Source: Priapulus caudatus
Lineage: Eukaryota; Priapulida; Priapulimorpha; Priapulimorphida; Priapulidae
Direction of reading: 5' to 3'
Length of the DNA stretch: 25,775 nt
Assembly (NCBI RefSeq): GCF_000485595.1
Contig: NW_014577627.1
Span: 79,870-105,644 of the forward strand
How positions within the stretch are numbered: the stretch's first letter is position 1; each line of letters begins with the position of its first letter. This document shows positions 8,776 to 19,600 of the stretch, piece by piece. The notes beneath the pieces are model-generated. The model searched no databases. It worked only from the letters and a program-made list of their open reading frames with translations, and was not told the origin of the DNA. Position numbers and translations under genes: made by a program.

Positions 8776-10366
8776 GTAACCAAATGCGTCATATATCAAC
8801 GACGTTTATAAAAAGTTTTTGGCAAACGACATGTAACGTTACTATTACCGTTTAGTGAACGTTAATAAAACGATTTTGGCAAACGTTTTTCAATAACTTA
8901 AATATAACTTTATTAGAAACGTTTTACAAACGTTGAGAAAACGTTTTATTTATACCAAACCATAAAATAACTATTTAAAAACGTTACGAAAACGTTATGT
9001 GTTAGCTGGTATACCCATCACATTCGTACCCATATTTCGTTGCAGTGGGCGCAGTGCAGCATTTATGACCCGGCATCCACCAAGACGCCACCTGCTAACA
9101 TATCCTGTCCCAATGGCTGGAAATACAGCGGAGAATTTCAGAAGACTGTCACTGCAGAGGTAGACATCGTCGTAGCGGGATAATTAGGCCTATGCGCCCA
9201 ACTACGGAGCCCGATAAACAGCACTTTTAACCCGATCTTTGCCGAACAATCATGATTTATTTTAAAACGTGAGAAATATGCTTCACAGAAACGCCACACG
9301 CACGCGAGGAACGCACGTACAAACGTATTAGTTGCTGTTCTATGTAGACGCCCGATATACTTATATTCACCACCCTGACCGAATACTATAGTTTCTATAT
9401 CAATACTATTAGTTAGGCCTATACATTTTTAATATTATATTTGCACCCGACGTATAGTGGGATCTTGTTTGCGGCAATGCTTTCATGAAAGACACCGCAT
9501 CTGCCGTATTCATGGCCGGCGTCTTGGTAGGAGCGCTGACCTTACCAACCATCGCAGACATGATCGGACGTAAGCGCGTCATCTCAGTCGGCTTAGCGGC
9601 CATGTTCGTTTTCAGCGCTACGATCGTCTTCGTCAAGAGCTTCGTTGCATTCATCGTCATGCGGTTCTTTACAGCGCTTCTGCTATCGGTATTTATTCAT
9701 TCCCAATTTTGTAGAAGTTTAGAGCAAACCATTCCGATATCGAGAATGTTTCCTCGCTGGATTAAACTGAAGTTGAAATTAAATCAAGATATTTAAAAAT
9801 TTAGTATATATATATATGGGCCTACGTTATAGCCTGAATCGCCGTGTTTTGATTTGTTCCATATTTCCATGTCGTTCGAATTCAATATTTATGTTGTATT
9901 TTTTTCAGGGGAGCTATTTAAGTCTATATGTGTTGTGCCTTGAGTGGTTTCCACCTGCTCAGAGAGCATTTGCTGGCGTGGTATTCTGGGTTCCTTGGGT
10001 CGGCGGATACTGCGTGCTGCCAGTAATTGCATATTTTGTACACGATTGGCGCCACCTACAGCTGATATTTACCATCCCTATTGCAGTCGTCTTTTGTTAT
10101 CCATGGTAAGCCCAGTAAGTCAGCGAATGCATGTTTGCGTAAATAATTAACTTACCTTTCCATGAAGATATTTTCTTCGCATCTTATGTATATGATCGTC
10201 GATTTTCATATAATTATAGAGACCTTGATTGATTCACCCAGGATATATTTCTTCTAGGAAAAATCGTATTTTACTAAAGTTACTTCTTCTCTCGTTGTAT
10301 AAATATATATATATATATATTATACACACACACATATATATATATATGTGTGTGTGTGTGCGTGCA

Positions 10367-10397
<31 letters not shown>

Positions 10398-12922
10398 GCG
10401 TGTGTATATATATTGTTGGCTATTATAGAGTTAGTGCTGCTAAACACGGATATAATTAATATTATGGACAAGCGTTGCATGAAAATGAAAAAATATGTTT
10501 CTGGCTTATCTTTAGGCTTTTACCAGAATCAGTGCATTGGCTTGTCTCTCAGAATAAACGAGATACTGCAATGGAACTCGTTCAGAAAGCTGCAAAAACG
10601 AATGGCAGTACGCTACCAGATAAATTTAACTTAAATGCACCAGAGAAATCGAGCGAGGAGGGAAAGAAGACTCTTTGGCACGTTCTGCACACACCTCTGT
10701 TGAGAGTCTATGCTGTGATGATGTGCTTTTTGTGGTAATTATGTTAGATTTTTTTCAAAGCCGATTTACTCAGCCTCCTATCATGCATTAATTACTTGCA
10801 CGAACGATTACTTCATGACCACGAACTAGCGCAATGACTCGGTTTACAGGATATCAAAAACGCATAGAAATGTTAAATCAAAAGATGACAAATAAATGTG
10901 TGATTGATTATTAAAAACTAATTCAATTACAGAAAAATAACGACATGCGGATGATGCATTGCATGCATAAAAAGTTGGTATAATTATATTTTTAGGTTTG
11001 TTAATTCACTTGTGTACTATGGCCTATCATTTGGCGTGGCATCATGGGGAGGAAACATATACGTGAACTTCTTCCTAGCTGGTCTTATTGAAGCTCCATC
11101 TTACGTCGTATTAATAATCTCAATGAAATGGTAAGTAATGTCTTAAAACGCCAATACTGTAATTTTGGCATAGCCATCTTATGATTATATATCGTATATG
11201 ATTGTGGGGTGCTGTGCGGTGCAAATGCAAAATAATTCTAGCACCCTTCGCCAGCCATGAGTAGTGAGTGATGTGCGTAATTTATACCTTATTAAATAAA
11301 TTTAACCAAGGCATAAGTTATATCGTAGATATATACAACTGTATTGTATATATACAACTGTGTTGTATATATCTATGGTTATATATATATGTATATATAT
11401 ATATATATCATAGTCACGGTGTTTGGATAGGTAGGTAATAATTTCCTCAGATGTCTTATATACATCTGTATGCGTAAGTGAGTGTTGAGTGTGTGTGTGT
11501 GTGTGCGTGCGTGCGTACGTGCGTGGGCGTACGTTAGTGGTTGTGTGCGTGTCTGTGCGTGCGTGAGTGATTTTGTGTATATGCGTGTGCGTGCGTGCGT
11601 GCGTGATTTTGTGTATGTGTGCGTGCGTGCGTGAGTGAGTGAGTGCGTGCGTTGGTGTGTACCGCAATTCGTAGTTGCCAACAGATTTCTATAAGTTAGC
11701 CTGTGTAATGTTTAATTGTACAGCAATCAAATTAATTTTTGTACTAAGAGCAGTGGATGAATATTTGCAATGCATCTGTCTCTAGGTTTCTGGTCTGTAG
11801 CTTCCTGTGATAATTCGTAGGTAAGTGGAGTTGTTCCATTTGACTGGAATCAGTGTAACATGTATAACATGGAAATTTATTGACCGCACAAACCCAAAGG
11901 CTAAGTTTGCATCATGGACCTATTATGTTTTGGGGGCTCTAATCCTGTGCATCATACGGCTCTAATAGGCATTTACACAGTAAATAAATCTCCAAAGAAG
12001 GCCGCAATCGATTGCACACAACGCAGTTGACAAAATAAACTAGTATAGTGCCAGGTTGTCTTTTTTATGTATAACTATGTCTGCAGGTGGGGAAGACAGA
12101 AGCCAACATGCGTTTTCCACTTGATAGCAGGCATTCCTCTCCTGATTTTGCCATTTCTTCCACAGAAAACCGGTAAGCGATTAAGCGCAGCTCATTTAAC
12201 GATTTATTTATAAACGAACTCTATCTGTGATTAGCCACCGCTCGTAAATATTATACACGAGCTGCCTCGGCGCTTCACGCCTTGGCAGATGTGGGCGAGG
12301 CGCTACGCGCCTAGCAATCCGGTGAGAAAATGCCTCGCGTGAGAGCCGAGACAGGGACACTTTGAAACCATAAAAACTGCATAAAATGTACCAATTTGGC
12401 TGTATTTGTGTGCATATTTTGTGCATATCTGTCTTACCTCTGTATCAATAGTAAGAAAATTAGAACCGAGCGCTTTGCGGTAAGGTCGATGGAAATGCAT
12501 CAAAATTTAGCTTTCTTCATAAAAGTATCCCAAACACAAGCATATTTCCTTAAAAGATGCAAAACAATTGCATTAACAATATTCAAGAATTGCGGCGCGG
12601 CGCAGTGCGTAGGACTGAATCGATTTGTTTTTGTAAGCGTGTTTTGTTGTAAGCGCGTTTGTAAGCGTGTTTTTGTAAGCGTTTTTGTTTTTGTAAGACG
12701 TGTGTACGCGGGCGTACGGGGTTACGGCGCATGCACCAGTCTCGACCAATCACGAGCAAGTGCCTCGAAGCAGTAGCAGCAGCAGCAGTAGGACGCGCGG
12801 CAAATATATAAATAGATTGTACTGCATACATATTGTACTAGTAACAAATAATAATAATAACAACTGCGCGCGCGTGCGTGTGTGCTCACGCGTGCATATG
12901 TGCGCTTGTGTGAGCATGTCAG

Positions 12923-12970
<48 letters not shown>

Positions 12971-13641
12971 GTTGTGTGTGTATGTGTGTCGTGTGTATGT
13001 TGTGTGTGTGTGTGTGTGTGGATGTGTGTGTGTGTGAGTGTGAGTGTCTGCGTGCATGTGTAGCAATGCAGGCGTGGGCGTGCGCCGCGTGGTGCTATGT
13101 CCGAGCGGATGTGGCGCAGACTATTCGTGTGTGCACCACTCACAGATATTATGCTAATAACAAATACAACCTAACAAAGTTTATCGGTCACCTAGCGTCA
13201 TGTTCCAATGCTAAATAATTTGCTAGGCCCATGCTTCGATCTTCCTGGAGAGCGTCCCATAACGCCAGTATTATACATGGCAGTCTATTTTAGCCACGGT
13301 CCGACAGTTAACAATACATGTTTGCTAACTATGTGATCGTTAGGCTAGCTAAACTTTCATTTGTTCTCTTTCAATGAATCACAAAATCACACCAGTAATG
13401 TAAAGCAATATCTCTCGTGTCTGTCTCGGATGTAAATGCTAATCTGCGAGGCAGCTGGCGGAGGATTCAATACGCGTATTGTGTCATGGGCGCGCGCGAC
13501 TCCGCTTCTGTTTCATTTACAGCCGGTGGGCTCGACCTCGTATTTTGCGCACGGTTCTAACATCATTGGGAAGTTCGGAATCAGTACATCGTTTGGCGCA
13601 ATCTACCTCTTTGCTTCTGAACTGTATCCCACCGTAGTAAG
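8572..13641 (+). CDS. SLC22-family organic ion transporter (MFS), 3' part broken or missing
   Basis: Exons are 8572-8775, 9046-9159, 9458-9688, 9909-10105, 10516-10734, 10996-11130, 12087-12172 and 13523-13641. The first seven join in phase to give 395 codons. The N-terminus (MEHLGAYGRFQ, then TM1) and a large TM1-2 ectodomain with HHCRLP, WAQCSIYD, CPNGWKYS and WDLVCGNAF (conserved Cys; NGT and NIS glycosylation sites) are diagnostic of SLC22. The MFS loop ADMIGRKRV follows TM2, then YVLCLEWFPPAQRAFAG, WLLPESVHWL, WFVNSLVYYGLS and GKFGIS...ELYPTVVR. The family moves organic cations, anions or zwitterions across plasma membranes; the substrate cannot be told here. The usual PESPRWL motif reads PESVHWL. 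Exon 8 does not join exon 7 in frame with the canonical sites, and TM11-12 plus the C-tail (about 100 residues) are not found intact, so this may be a decaying gene or one with indel errors. A 5' UTR intron probably ends at 8548. Confidence 0.88.
8835..8996. repeat. AACGTT-rich intronic repeat
   Basis: Eight exact AACGTT hexamers in 162 bp (8835, 8858, 8882, 8918, 8929, 8940, 8980, 8991), mostly as AAAACGTTTT-type palindromes, in SLC22 intron 1. It ends near GTGTTAGCTGGTATAC. Probably a small dispersed non-coding repeat. Confidence 0.8.
9046..9159 (+). CDS. SLC22 exon 2: ectodomain
   Basis: Acceptor TTTCGTTGCAG, donor GAG|GTAGAC at 9160; 38 codons, phase 0. It carries WAQCSIYD, a sequon NIS, CPNGWKYS and TVTAE leading into WDLVC, the standard SLC22 order. 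Confidence 0.88.
9458..9688 (+). CDS. SLC22 exon 3: WDLVC, TM2, MFS motif, TM3
   Basis: Acceptor CGTATAG with a poor pyrimidine tract; donor TCG|GTATTT at 9689; 77 codons, phase 0. Contains FMAGVLVGALTLPTIADM, IGRKRV and two hydrophobic segments. Confidence 0.88.
9909..10105 (+). CDS. SLC22 exon 4: TM4-TM6
   Basis: Acceptor TTTTTTTCAG, donor TG|GTAAGC at 10106; 65 codons plus TG of a split Trp. Contains YVLCLEWFPPAQRAFAG, WVGGYCVLPVIAYF and DWRHLQLIFTIPIAVVF. Confidence 0.9.
10300..10413. repeat. AT then GT/GC microsatellite in SLC22 intron 4
   Basis: (AT)n, ACACAC, (AT)n, (GT)n and (GCGT)n in succession. Open frames here are repeat artefacts. Confidence 0.95.
10516..10734 (+). CDS. SLC22 exon 5: central cytoplasmic loop, start of TM7
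   Basis: Acceptor TATCTTTAG. The first base completes TG|G (Trp); donor TG|GTAATT at 10735. Encodes LLPESVHWLVSQNKRDTA, the lysine-rich loop and LLRVYAVMMCFL. Confidence 0.9.
10996..11130 (+). CDS. SLC22 exon 6: TM7-TM8
   Basis: Acceptor TATTTTTAG, donor TG|GTAAGT at 11131. Encodes WFVNSLVYYGLSFG, a small loop (GGNIYVNFFLAGLIEAP) and SYVVLIISMKW, all well-conserved SLC22 features. Confidence 0.92.
11326..11662. repeat. AT and GT/GCGT microsatellites in SLC22 intron 6
   Basis: Two copies of a 19-bp ATATATACAACTGTNTTGT unit, then (AT)n to 11409, then GTGCGTGCGT with TGATTTTGTGTAT interruptions (11475-11662). Confidence 0.92.
12087..12172 (+). CDS. SLC22 exon 7: loop 8-9 and TM9
   Basis: Acceptor TGTCTGCAG. 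First base completes the third split Trp. Encodes WGRQKPTCVFHLIAG and IPLLILPFLPQKT. The donor ACCG|GTAAGC at 12173 leaves one base (phase 1), which does not fit the phase 0 start of exon 8. With one G fewer (ACC|GTAAGC) the phases would agree. Confidence 0.85.
12173..13522 (+). other. SLC22 intron 7, repeat-rich, no exon identified
   Basis: Holds a GCGCC/AGGCG-rich segment (12255-12330), TTTGTAAGCG repeats (12630-12700), AGC/CAG triplets (12770-12788) and a long GT tract (12862-13063, pure (GT)n near 12928-12968). A small exon of 3n+2 bases here would repair the phase conflict between exons 7 and 8, but I see no convincing one. Confidence 0.6.
12862..13063. repeat. GT microsatellite in intron 7
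   Basis: About 200 bp of GT with GTGC, GTAT and GTCG variants. The Cys-Val and Thr-His open frames over it are artefacts. Confidence 0.95.
13523..13641 (+). CDS. SLC22 exon 8: TM10, GKFGIS...ELYPTVVR
   Basis: Acceptor TTTCATTTACAG, donor AG|GTAACG at 13642. In the homologous frame it reads PVGSTSYFAHG, SNIIGKFGISTSFGAIYLFA and SELYPTVVR, the canonical TM10 region. It needs a phase 0 join upstream; exon 7 delivers phase 1, and in that phase the exon hits a stop after 12 codons. Confidence 0.8.
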
Positions 13642-13742
13642 GTAACGAAAATCTCAGCGATCGACATATGCTGCATGATATTATTATATATGAATATTAT
13701 ATATGCCGTATTCTGTTGCGTTTACCTATATTCCGTTGCGTT

Positions 13743-13743
<1 letters not shown>

Positions 13744-13776
<33 letters not shown>
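13744..13776. repeat. (TA)n microsatellite
   Basis: Pure TA dinucleotides of about 33 bp downstream of SLC22 exon 8. Confidence 0.95.
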
Positions 13777-14051
13777 TAAAGTTCTTAACTTTAGCAAATA
13801 AATGAAGCAATTGCATCTAATACGACACCACCGCGGTATGGCGTAAAATAGTTATACGGTTCCCTCCAATGTCGTTAAAGATACTTTACTCCGTACAGGG
13901 CTGTGACGATCTAGCCGCGAGTAACCGTTTTAGAGCTGTTTCTCAATAAACAACGTATTTGATTAACACTACACTGATATGCGACAGATAAGGTTGAGCA
14001 GACATGTATATACACAGCAATTCGAGATAAAACGTGGCATATTTTTATTAG

Positions 14052-14164
14052 GAATGTGAAATGCAGACTCAGGAGCATAATCATCGCGATTGCACGCAAG
14101 ACTCGGCGGATCCATAGATCGCACATATCTGGCCAACAGCATTCTGGCCATCTTGGAGCCCTAA
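14052..14164 (+). pseudogene. Possible frame-broken SLC22 exon 9 (TM11 region)
   Basis: After a TTTTTATTAG acceptor the expected phase gives AG|G AAT GTG (R-N-V), as expected right after ELYPTVVR. The frame then leaves the family pattern. A +1 frame from 14090 reads LHARLGGSIDRTYLANSI, similar to the ARxGGIIAPY motif of TM11, and stops at 14162. The spacing is about 10 nt too long. This is a weak similarity; it may be a decayed exon or chance. Confidence 0.25.
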
Positions 14165-15656
14165 AGTCAGGCGCACCCTGATATTCGACGCGTTGTCTAT
14201 ACTAGCGGCTGTCGTCTCCGTTTGATTATCCTAAGACATCACAATGCCAACCCATTATAGGAGTCTCTGAGGACTTCCGGATTTCTCAGGTAGCGATTTC
14301 CTTTTGTTTATTTCCGGCTGGCAGCAGTGACGAGACCAAACTGTTGTCCGCGACTATGGGCAAATCGACCTGTTGAAACGCAATGTACATCATCACGTGA
14401 AATTATCCGGTAAATGTCGTGTTTGCTGTCTATTCGAATCACGGTTAGTAGATCACACATCAGATTTCAATAATGAATTAGCAGATAATTTCAGCACATA
14501 AGCCATATTGCTTTCGTTGTGGTTTATACCCGTCTTTGACTTGCTGTAGTAAAAAGCATACGGATGGCACGTCTGCTAATTGCACCAAGAACCTCAGAGA
14601 CGACATCACTGGGGAGACAAAACCGGACAATAATAAAGTCCGGCCAAATTGATGTGGAACCTGTTATTTACTTACACAATATATGCAAGAAAAAGAAGAC
14701 TTCCAAAGCCGAGTAATTGTTACAGTATCATGTTCGTTCTGTAATTGTTAGGAGACTACCATGGCGTATATATATATCATTAATACACTATATACTATAA
14801 TATATACTATATATAATAGATATTATATGATATGGCAGCTGTCTCCTCTAATCTAGAGTGAAAAGTTATTATATTATGTTAGCGTGAATGTAGTAAAATA
14901 CGTACAAGGAGCCACGCGGAAGCGCCTGGTTGTGTTTGTTTATTCACGTTTTAAAGACCTAAAAAGTCAGTTATATCAAATAATTATTTGGTCATATCCA
15001 GGCGCACCGATATTCAGCTGCAACGGCCTAGCGTATATACTTATAAACAAAAATATATACGAATAAATTCAATGCAATAAAATAGAATATATTATATTAT
15101 ATATAATATATAATTTATATATATATATTATATATATATAATGTACTGGATTGCTTAGCTCTATAACTCGTCGGAGAGTGCCTGGTGCATTTAAAGTTGC
15201 AGGCGTAATAAATTGTAGTATAAGATAAATAAAGACAAGACATCACTTTTAGCTGTTACTGCCCTGCCTCTCCGAGTTTCACGCTTAACGCGATTCATCA
15301 GGACAGATCTTAAATCGAAGAATATATCGATAAAATTATATATCGATAATAATAAATTATTAATAATAATATATATAATATATTATATAGTATATATCCA
15401 TCGCGGCTCACATGCGCGTTCAGCCGAAATGCAAGTGGACATATCTGCGAGTTTAGTGTCGCGCAGGTTTGAATACCGCGGCGTGTGTGTTATGGATCCA
15501 TTTATGATTGTATGTATGTGTGTATGTGTGTGTTGCGTTTGCGTGCGGTGTGTGCGTGCGTGCGTGCGTGCGTGGCGATGTGTTGTGTTGTCTGTGTGTG
15601 TATGTGAAAATGGGGAGGGGAGCATGCGTAGGCTGCCGCATTGTTGAATAATATCA
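14165..15656. other. Gene-poor AT- and microsatellite-rich stretch
   Basis: Contains several AT-rich tracts (14766-14832, 15090-15141, 15333-15400) and a TGTG/TGCG tract (15497-15605). CAGGCGCACC followed by GATATTC occurs twice, near 14167 and 15000, hinting at a shared short repeat. No coding exon recognised. Confidence 0.5.
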
Positions 15657-15782
15657 AGGAGTGTATAATAGGATTATTATACAACCCTGATAATGATATC
15701 CTATTAATACACCTGATAATAGATGCAGCCAAAAATATTTTATCATCATATTATCAGGAGGAGATATAATAGAAGATCTCCT
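15657..15782. repeat. Cluster of three adjoining hairpins
   Basis: Hairpin 1: AGGAGTGTATAATAGGAT (15657-15674) with ATCCTATTAATACACCT (15698-15714). Hairpin 2: CCTGATAATA (15712-15721) with TATTATCAGG (15749-15758). Hairpin 3: AGGAGAT (15759-15765) with ATCTCCT (15776-15782). The arms abut or overlap by only a few bases. This is probably a folded MITE or palindromic repeat related to 7173-7204. Confidence 0.8.
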
Positions 15783-16251
15783 AGATATCGCTAATATTAA
15801 TCTTAACTCTCTGATATGATGTTGACCGGTGACGGTATGCCTTCTAATTAAGAACGCCGGTGAAAGCAAGTGATAGTAGCGAAGGGAAAGGCGTAGTGAG
15901 CGAGAGACGAGAACGAATGAGAGAGCGGGTATAGAGAAAGCTCGTGAGCTCGTGTGATAAAGCACGTGTGGATCGTATAGTGGTGTGACCAGAGTTCGGT
16001 GTACAGCAGAATACGCTGTGCAATAGACTTATAGCCACCAAACAGTATAATGTAATGTCTATAACCGACAGAATTACTCACGGTTAACTCTACTTCTTTA
16101 ATAAACACATCAACATGACATGAACACCATTACAGTACATATCTTATACACCATAGGCACCATACAGTACAAGCATGGTACGCGCCATAGCCATCATCAA
16201 GTGACGGCGTTATAAGTTGTTTCATATCATAGCACCTAGCAGCGGCTCCTC

Positions 16252-16425
16252 CTATGTCGGTTGACGGCGGCAACGTAGGTCAAGATCGGCGCAGTGAGTT
16301 TCTGTGTCAAGCTGGCAGCGGCAACGGTACGTGGTGCCCGAGCAGCAGGTGAGAGCGAGTGGCGTGCGGACAGCGTCGTGAACTTCGAGCACCGTAAGAA
16401 CTGTGGGTCTGCTTCTTGTCGAAAC
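16252..16425 (-). other. Candidate minus-strand exon, cysteine-rich, unrecognised
   Basis: After a minus-strand acceptor-like AACGAACAG, the frame reads VSTRSRPTVLTVLEVHDAV, then LTCCSGTTYRCRCQLDTETH and CADLDLRC, ending at TAG (16252-16254). It has 7 Cys in 58 residues, which suggests an extracellular domain, but I cannot assign a family. Codon patterns are plausible and expression evidence is absent. Chance is a real alternative, because the surrounding GC-richer patch also has open frames in other phases. Confidence 0.2.
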
Positions 16426-16526
16426 CTGTTCGTTATTATACAAGGAAGAATGCAATGGCCCTGAGCGGTGTCAAGTGCCTTGTTGCGTGGGCGATGGTGC
16501 AATTCTGTCCTTCTCGACGATTTTTA

Positions 16527-16847
16527 TAGATAACTGAAGGTAAGGGATTTCTTCTCTAGCGTGAGAACGAGGCGTGTCGAGTCTTTGTAGATATGGTAGA
16601 AGTCGTCGGATGGCAGTCTCTCGAAGCCGCCGTCGAGCAGCCTTCTATTGACACTAACGTGTCGTGGTAATGCTTTGTGCCATACCGCTGCGCAGGTGCA
16701 CGTGCACGCGAGCGTGGTGTTCGGCTCCTCCATGCTGAAAAGATATCGGCCACAGAATTTTAGCCGCTGCGTTGGGTCGTCCGGCGTGTGAACGACCGTG
16801 GCGTACGAGAACCTGCTTGTGGGTTGCCCATATTTCGTTCCCTCCTG
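16527..16847 (-). other. Candidate minus-strand open frame, unrecognised
   Basis: Open for 107 codons from an acceptor-like GATGACAG to TAA (16524-16526). It includes FCGRYLFSMEEPNTTLACTC and DDFYHIYKDSTRLVLTLEKK, with an NTT sequon. A donor-like GCG|GTATGG (exon end at 16686) would leave in phase 0 and could join the candidate exon at 16425. Other frames over the same bases are also open, so coding status is uncertain. Confidence 0.2.
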
Positions 16848-17229
16848 CTGTCATCAGCACTAGCGTGTAGCGGCACGCGCTGCTATTGGCAGCCTGCGGC
16901 AAATTGTTTGTCGTAACGGTACCATCACCGATTGACCGCGGTGGAAGCGTGTTAGTTCCGACTCCGTTGTAATCAGTGGTAATTTAATATGGCTTGTTGA
17001 GAGACGTGTCGGCAACGCTTCATAAACGCAGTGGCGTGCGCACTCTCAGCCTCGTAGAAACGTGATAACTCTGACCAAATGTTATTGTGTGACATTCCGA
17101 CGTCTTGTCTTCTGCGGCGTGGTGCGGGTCCTAATGAGTGCCCGCTAAACACTTGTATCAGTCTAATTACGCATGCTGGGTTGTACGTAGTTTCTGTCTC
17201 TCGAGGTCGTTGGTGAAGCACACATTCGC

Positions 17230-19600
17230 TCGCGACGACTTTCGCTGATGTTATATTGGGGCGGATATTGACTAAATTAACTACGACGCTAATGCACGAC
17301 TAGAGCGGCCGTGACGCTCGCTGTATCTTGTATCTGGTATCTTGTAATCATGGTTCCTTTCCTTGTATTTCACAAGGCACTCGAATCAAACGAAGTGCGG
17401 GTTCATCTAGAAAAACAAAGGGGTAAACGCCGCCTCATCCATGTCTACATGTAGTGTCCCACGGATCGACAGATTCGTCGTACATAATCTAAATTCAGAG
17501 TTTTAAATAGCGTCCATGTGCCTTCCAGTATCTATTTCTTGTGCCCCCCTTAAATTTTTCATATAACTATCACACTTATATAAATTGTTCCATATCTCTC
17601 CTTTCATATCGTTAATTACATCTATTACACCTTATCCTCGCTAAAATTATTTTTAAAGAGTATGTCCTTATTAGGTCAATCATGCAAGTTTTGCATTTAA
17701 GATGCCAAAACACGAATCGTTAAATGATAGTTACTTTACATATATTCCTATCTCAGTCCGTTATGTTCAGATGTTTATCAATATGTTCATGTTTGTTTGA
17801 GCCTCAGTTTCATTTGTCTCTTTTAATTACATACGCGTTTTAGTATGCATCTTTGAGCGTACTTTTCATCCAGGTATTCTTTATTGGGCTAATCCTATGG
17901 CTGAAATGAATATTTCTAATAGTCGTATTCTCTAAGTATTATTTTGATTTCATTTCCCCATTCTTGCTTTCCTTTTTGATCGGTTTTGCAAAAATATAAA
18001 AACTTTCTTACATTAATACTATTGTTTCAGCAAATATTAAATTATATATTGAAGTAGAGCATAAGTTTTTTGATGCTATGTTACCCTCAGTTATTGGTAA
18101 AATTCGCGCCGAACTACTATCACTTAATGCTTCCAGTGGTGTTGCTATGGGGCTTTATAATCAGTACAGTAGACAATCATTGAAAGTCCCTTCTAACATA
18201 TTTTAAATTCCTTCCGTAGTTATGTTGGTTCCACGTTTCACTGTTGTCAGGGAGAAGAAGGTATTAGACGTACATTCAAATTAATATCACTCCTTGCTTC
18301 TATTGTACGGTTACCACTAATTTTGCTCTCTATCCGCGCTGAAACTAATTTCTCCTTATCATGAATCTACATTTATCGTTCGTGCATTTATCAATTCCTT
18401 AAAGCCCCCCTTGTGTCATTAAATAGATCGCGCTAGATCATGTATAATTTAGTCATTTTGTGAATTACCTGATTTCCTAATGATGATATCTTTCTCTATC
18501 CTTTCTTTATTTGAGAAATTCTCATGACCATTGTATTATGTTTTGTTTTAAATTAAAATTCTAATCTTTTTGATATGTGCTAATCTACTGACATGCCCTG
18601 AGCAATTTTGTAAGTATGTTTGTGATCTCCCTATTCCTCAAATATCGATCCATGATAAAGTAACGGTCCGATTCCTATTGTGTCGGGCACTATACATGTA
18701 CGTTTGCACCATGATTTAGAAAATTTAAACAGTCCAAAGTCATGCAGCACTAGTACTAGGTCCCTAATATCGTATCCTTGTTTTAACTATTTCTTTTCAG
18801 TTATGAAATTATCCCGTTATTTCCCTAGCTGGTGAGATCTAAAATTGATTAATTGTCTTTAGTTCGTATACTCATTTTATAAAATTAGATTCCCGCAGCC
18901 ATGTCCCTTTATCAGTCCCTCTATACCTATTCTAGCCATTGCGTCTTTAACCAATAGACTCAATCAAAACCAAGTTTTTGGATATCCGCGCGAATAAATA
19001 ATGCTGACTATCTTTTTTTTTGTTCCCTGTGTTTAGATCAATTGCCCCTCGTAGTACAAATAAATGGTCCGTGTGCTAAAATCCCGTTCTTACCCCGCAC
19101 TTTGGTTTGGCAAGGTGCCATAATTTTCTGTTTCGCTTTGCCAGATTTAGTTTCTCACATTAATTTTAACTTATCATATTCGTAAGGAAGACTGTCCCAT
19201 GTATTTTTAAGTCACTTATAGCCCCCCTTCTCCTTTATAGACTGTTTTAACTTATCGATCTTTTATGCCCATTGCTTGGGGATTGCTTCACCATTGAGTT
19301 AGTGAGTTTACTATGAATTTATTCGATTTAGCTCCATATCATTTCCATCCAAAAGTCATTAATTCGACCACCATCCCTTGGTAATCTCCTGCTTTATTAC
19401 CCTTAAAGATCATAATTGTTGCGTTGATTTCGTATGTTCGTTATATCCCTCCTGTAATTCTTTGTTTTATACGTTCTTATTCCTTTGAAATGTTTTTTTC
19501 TACTGATTCATAAAATGGCGGCCACAGTTAGCTTGAACTAAAAATAACTATGACGTGATGTTGCTTAAGTTGAACGACCAACCGTGTCGCTAGTTTTTAA
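17230..19600. other. 2.3-kb stretch with no gene, repeat or long frame recognised
   Basis: No open frame reaches 60 codons on either strand and stops fall about every 12 codons in the frame I followed. The sequence is T-rich on the plus strand and is free of microsatellites, unlike everything around it. I see no rRNA, tRNA or splice-bounded exon. Confidence 0.6.

Noticed and set aside
11302-11681. Thr/His-rich minus-strand frames of 100-121 codons
   Set aside because: They read the GT/GCGT microsatellite of an SLC22 intron; no other support.
12700-13218. 172-codon plus-strand frame with Cys-Val runs
   Set aside because: It is carried by the (GT)n tract inside SLC22 intron 7 and has no domain.
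16540-16560. Plus-strand donor AAG|GTAAGG followed by acceptor CTCTAG
   Set aside because: The implied intron would be about 20 bp, far too short; a chance match.
17230-19600. Gene with reassigned stop codons on the minus strand
   Set aside because: In-frame TAA, TAG and TGA all occur at about the rate expected for AT-rich random sequence, and no domain appears.
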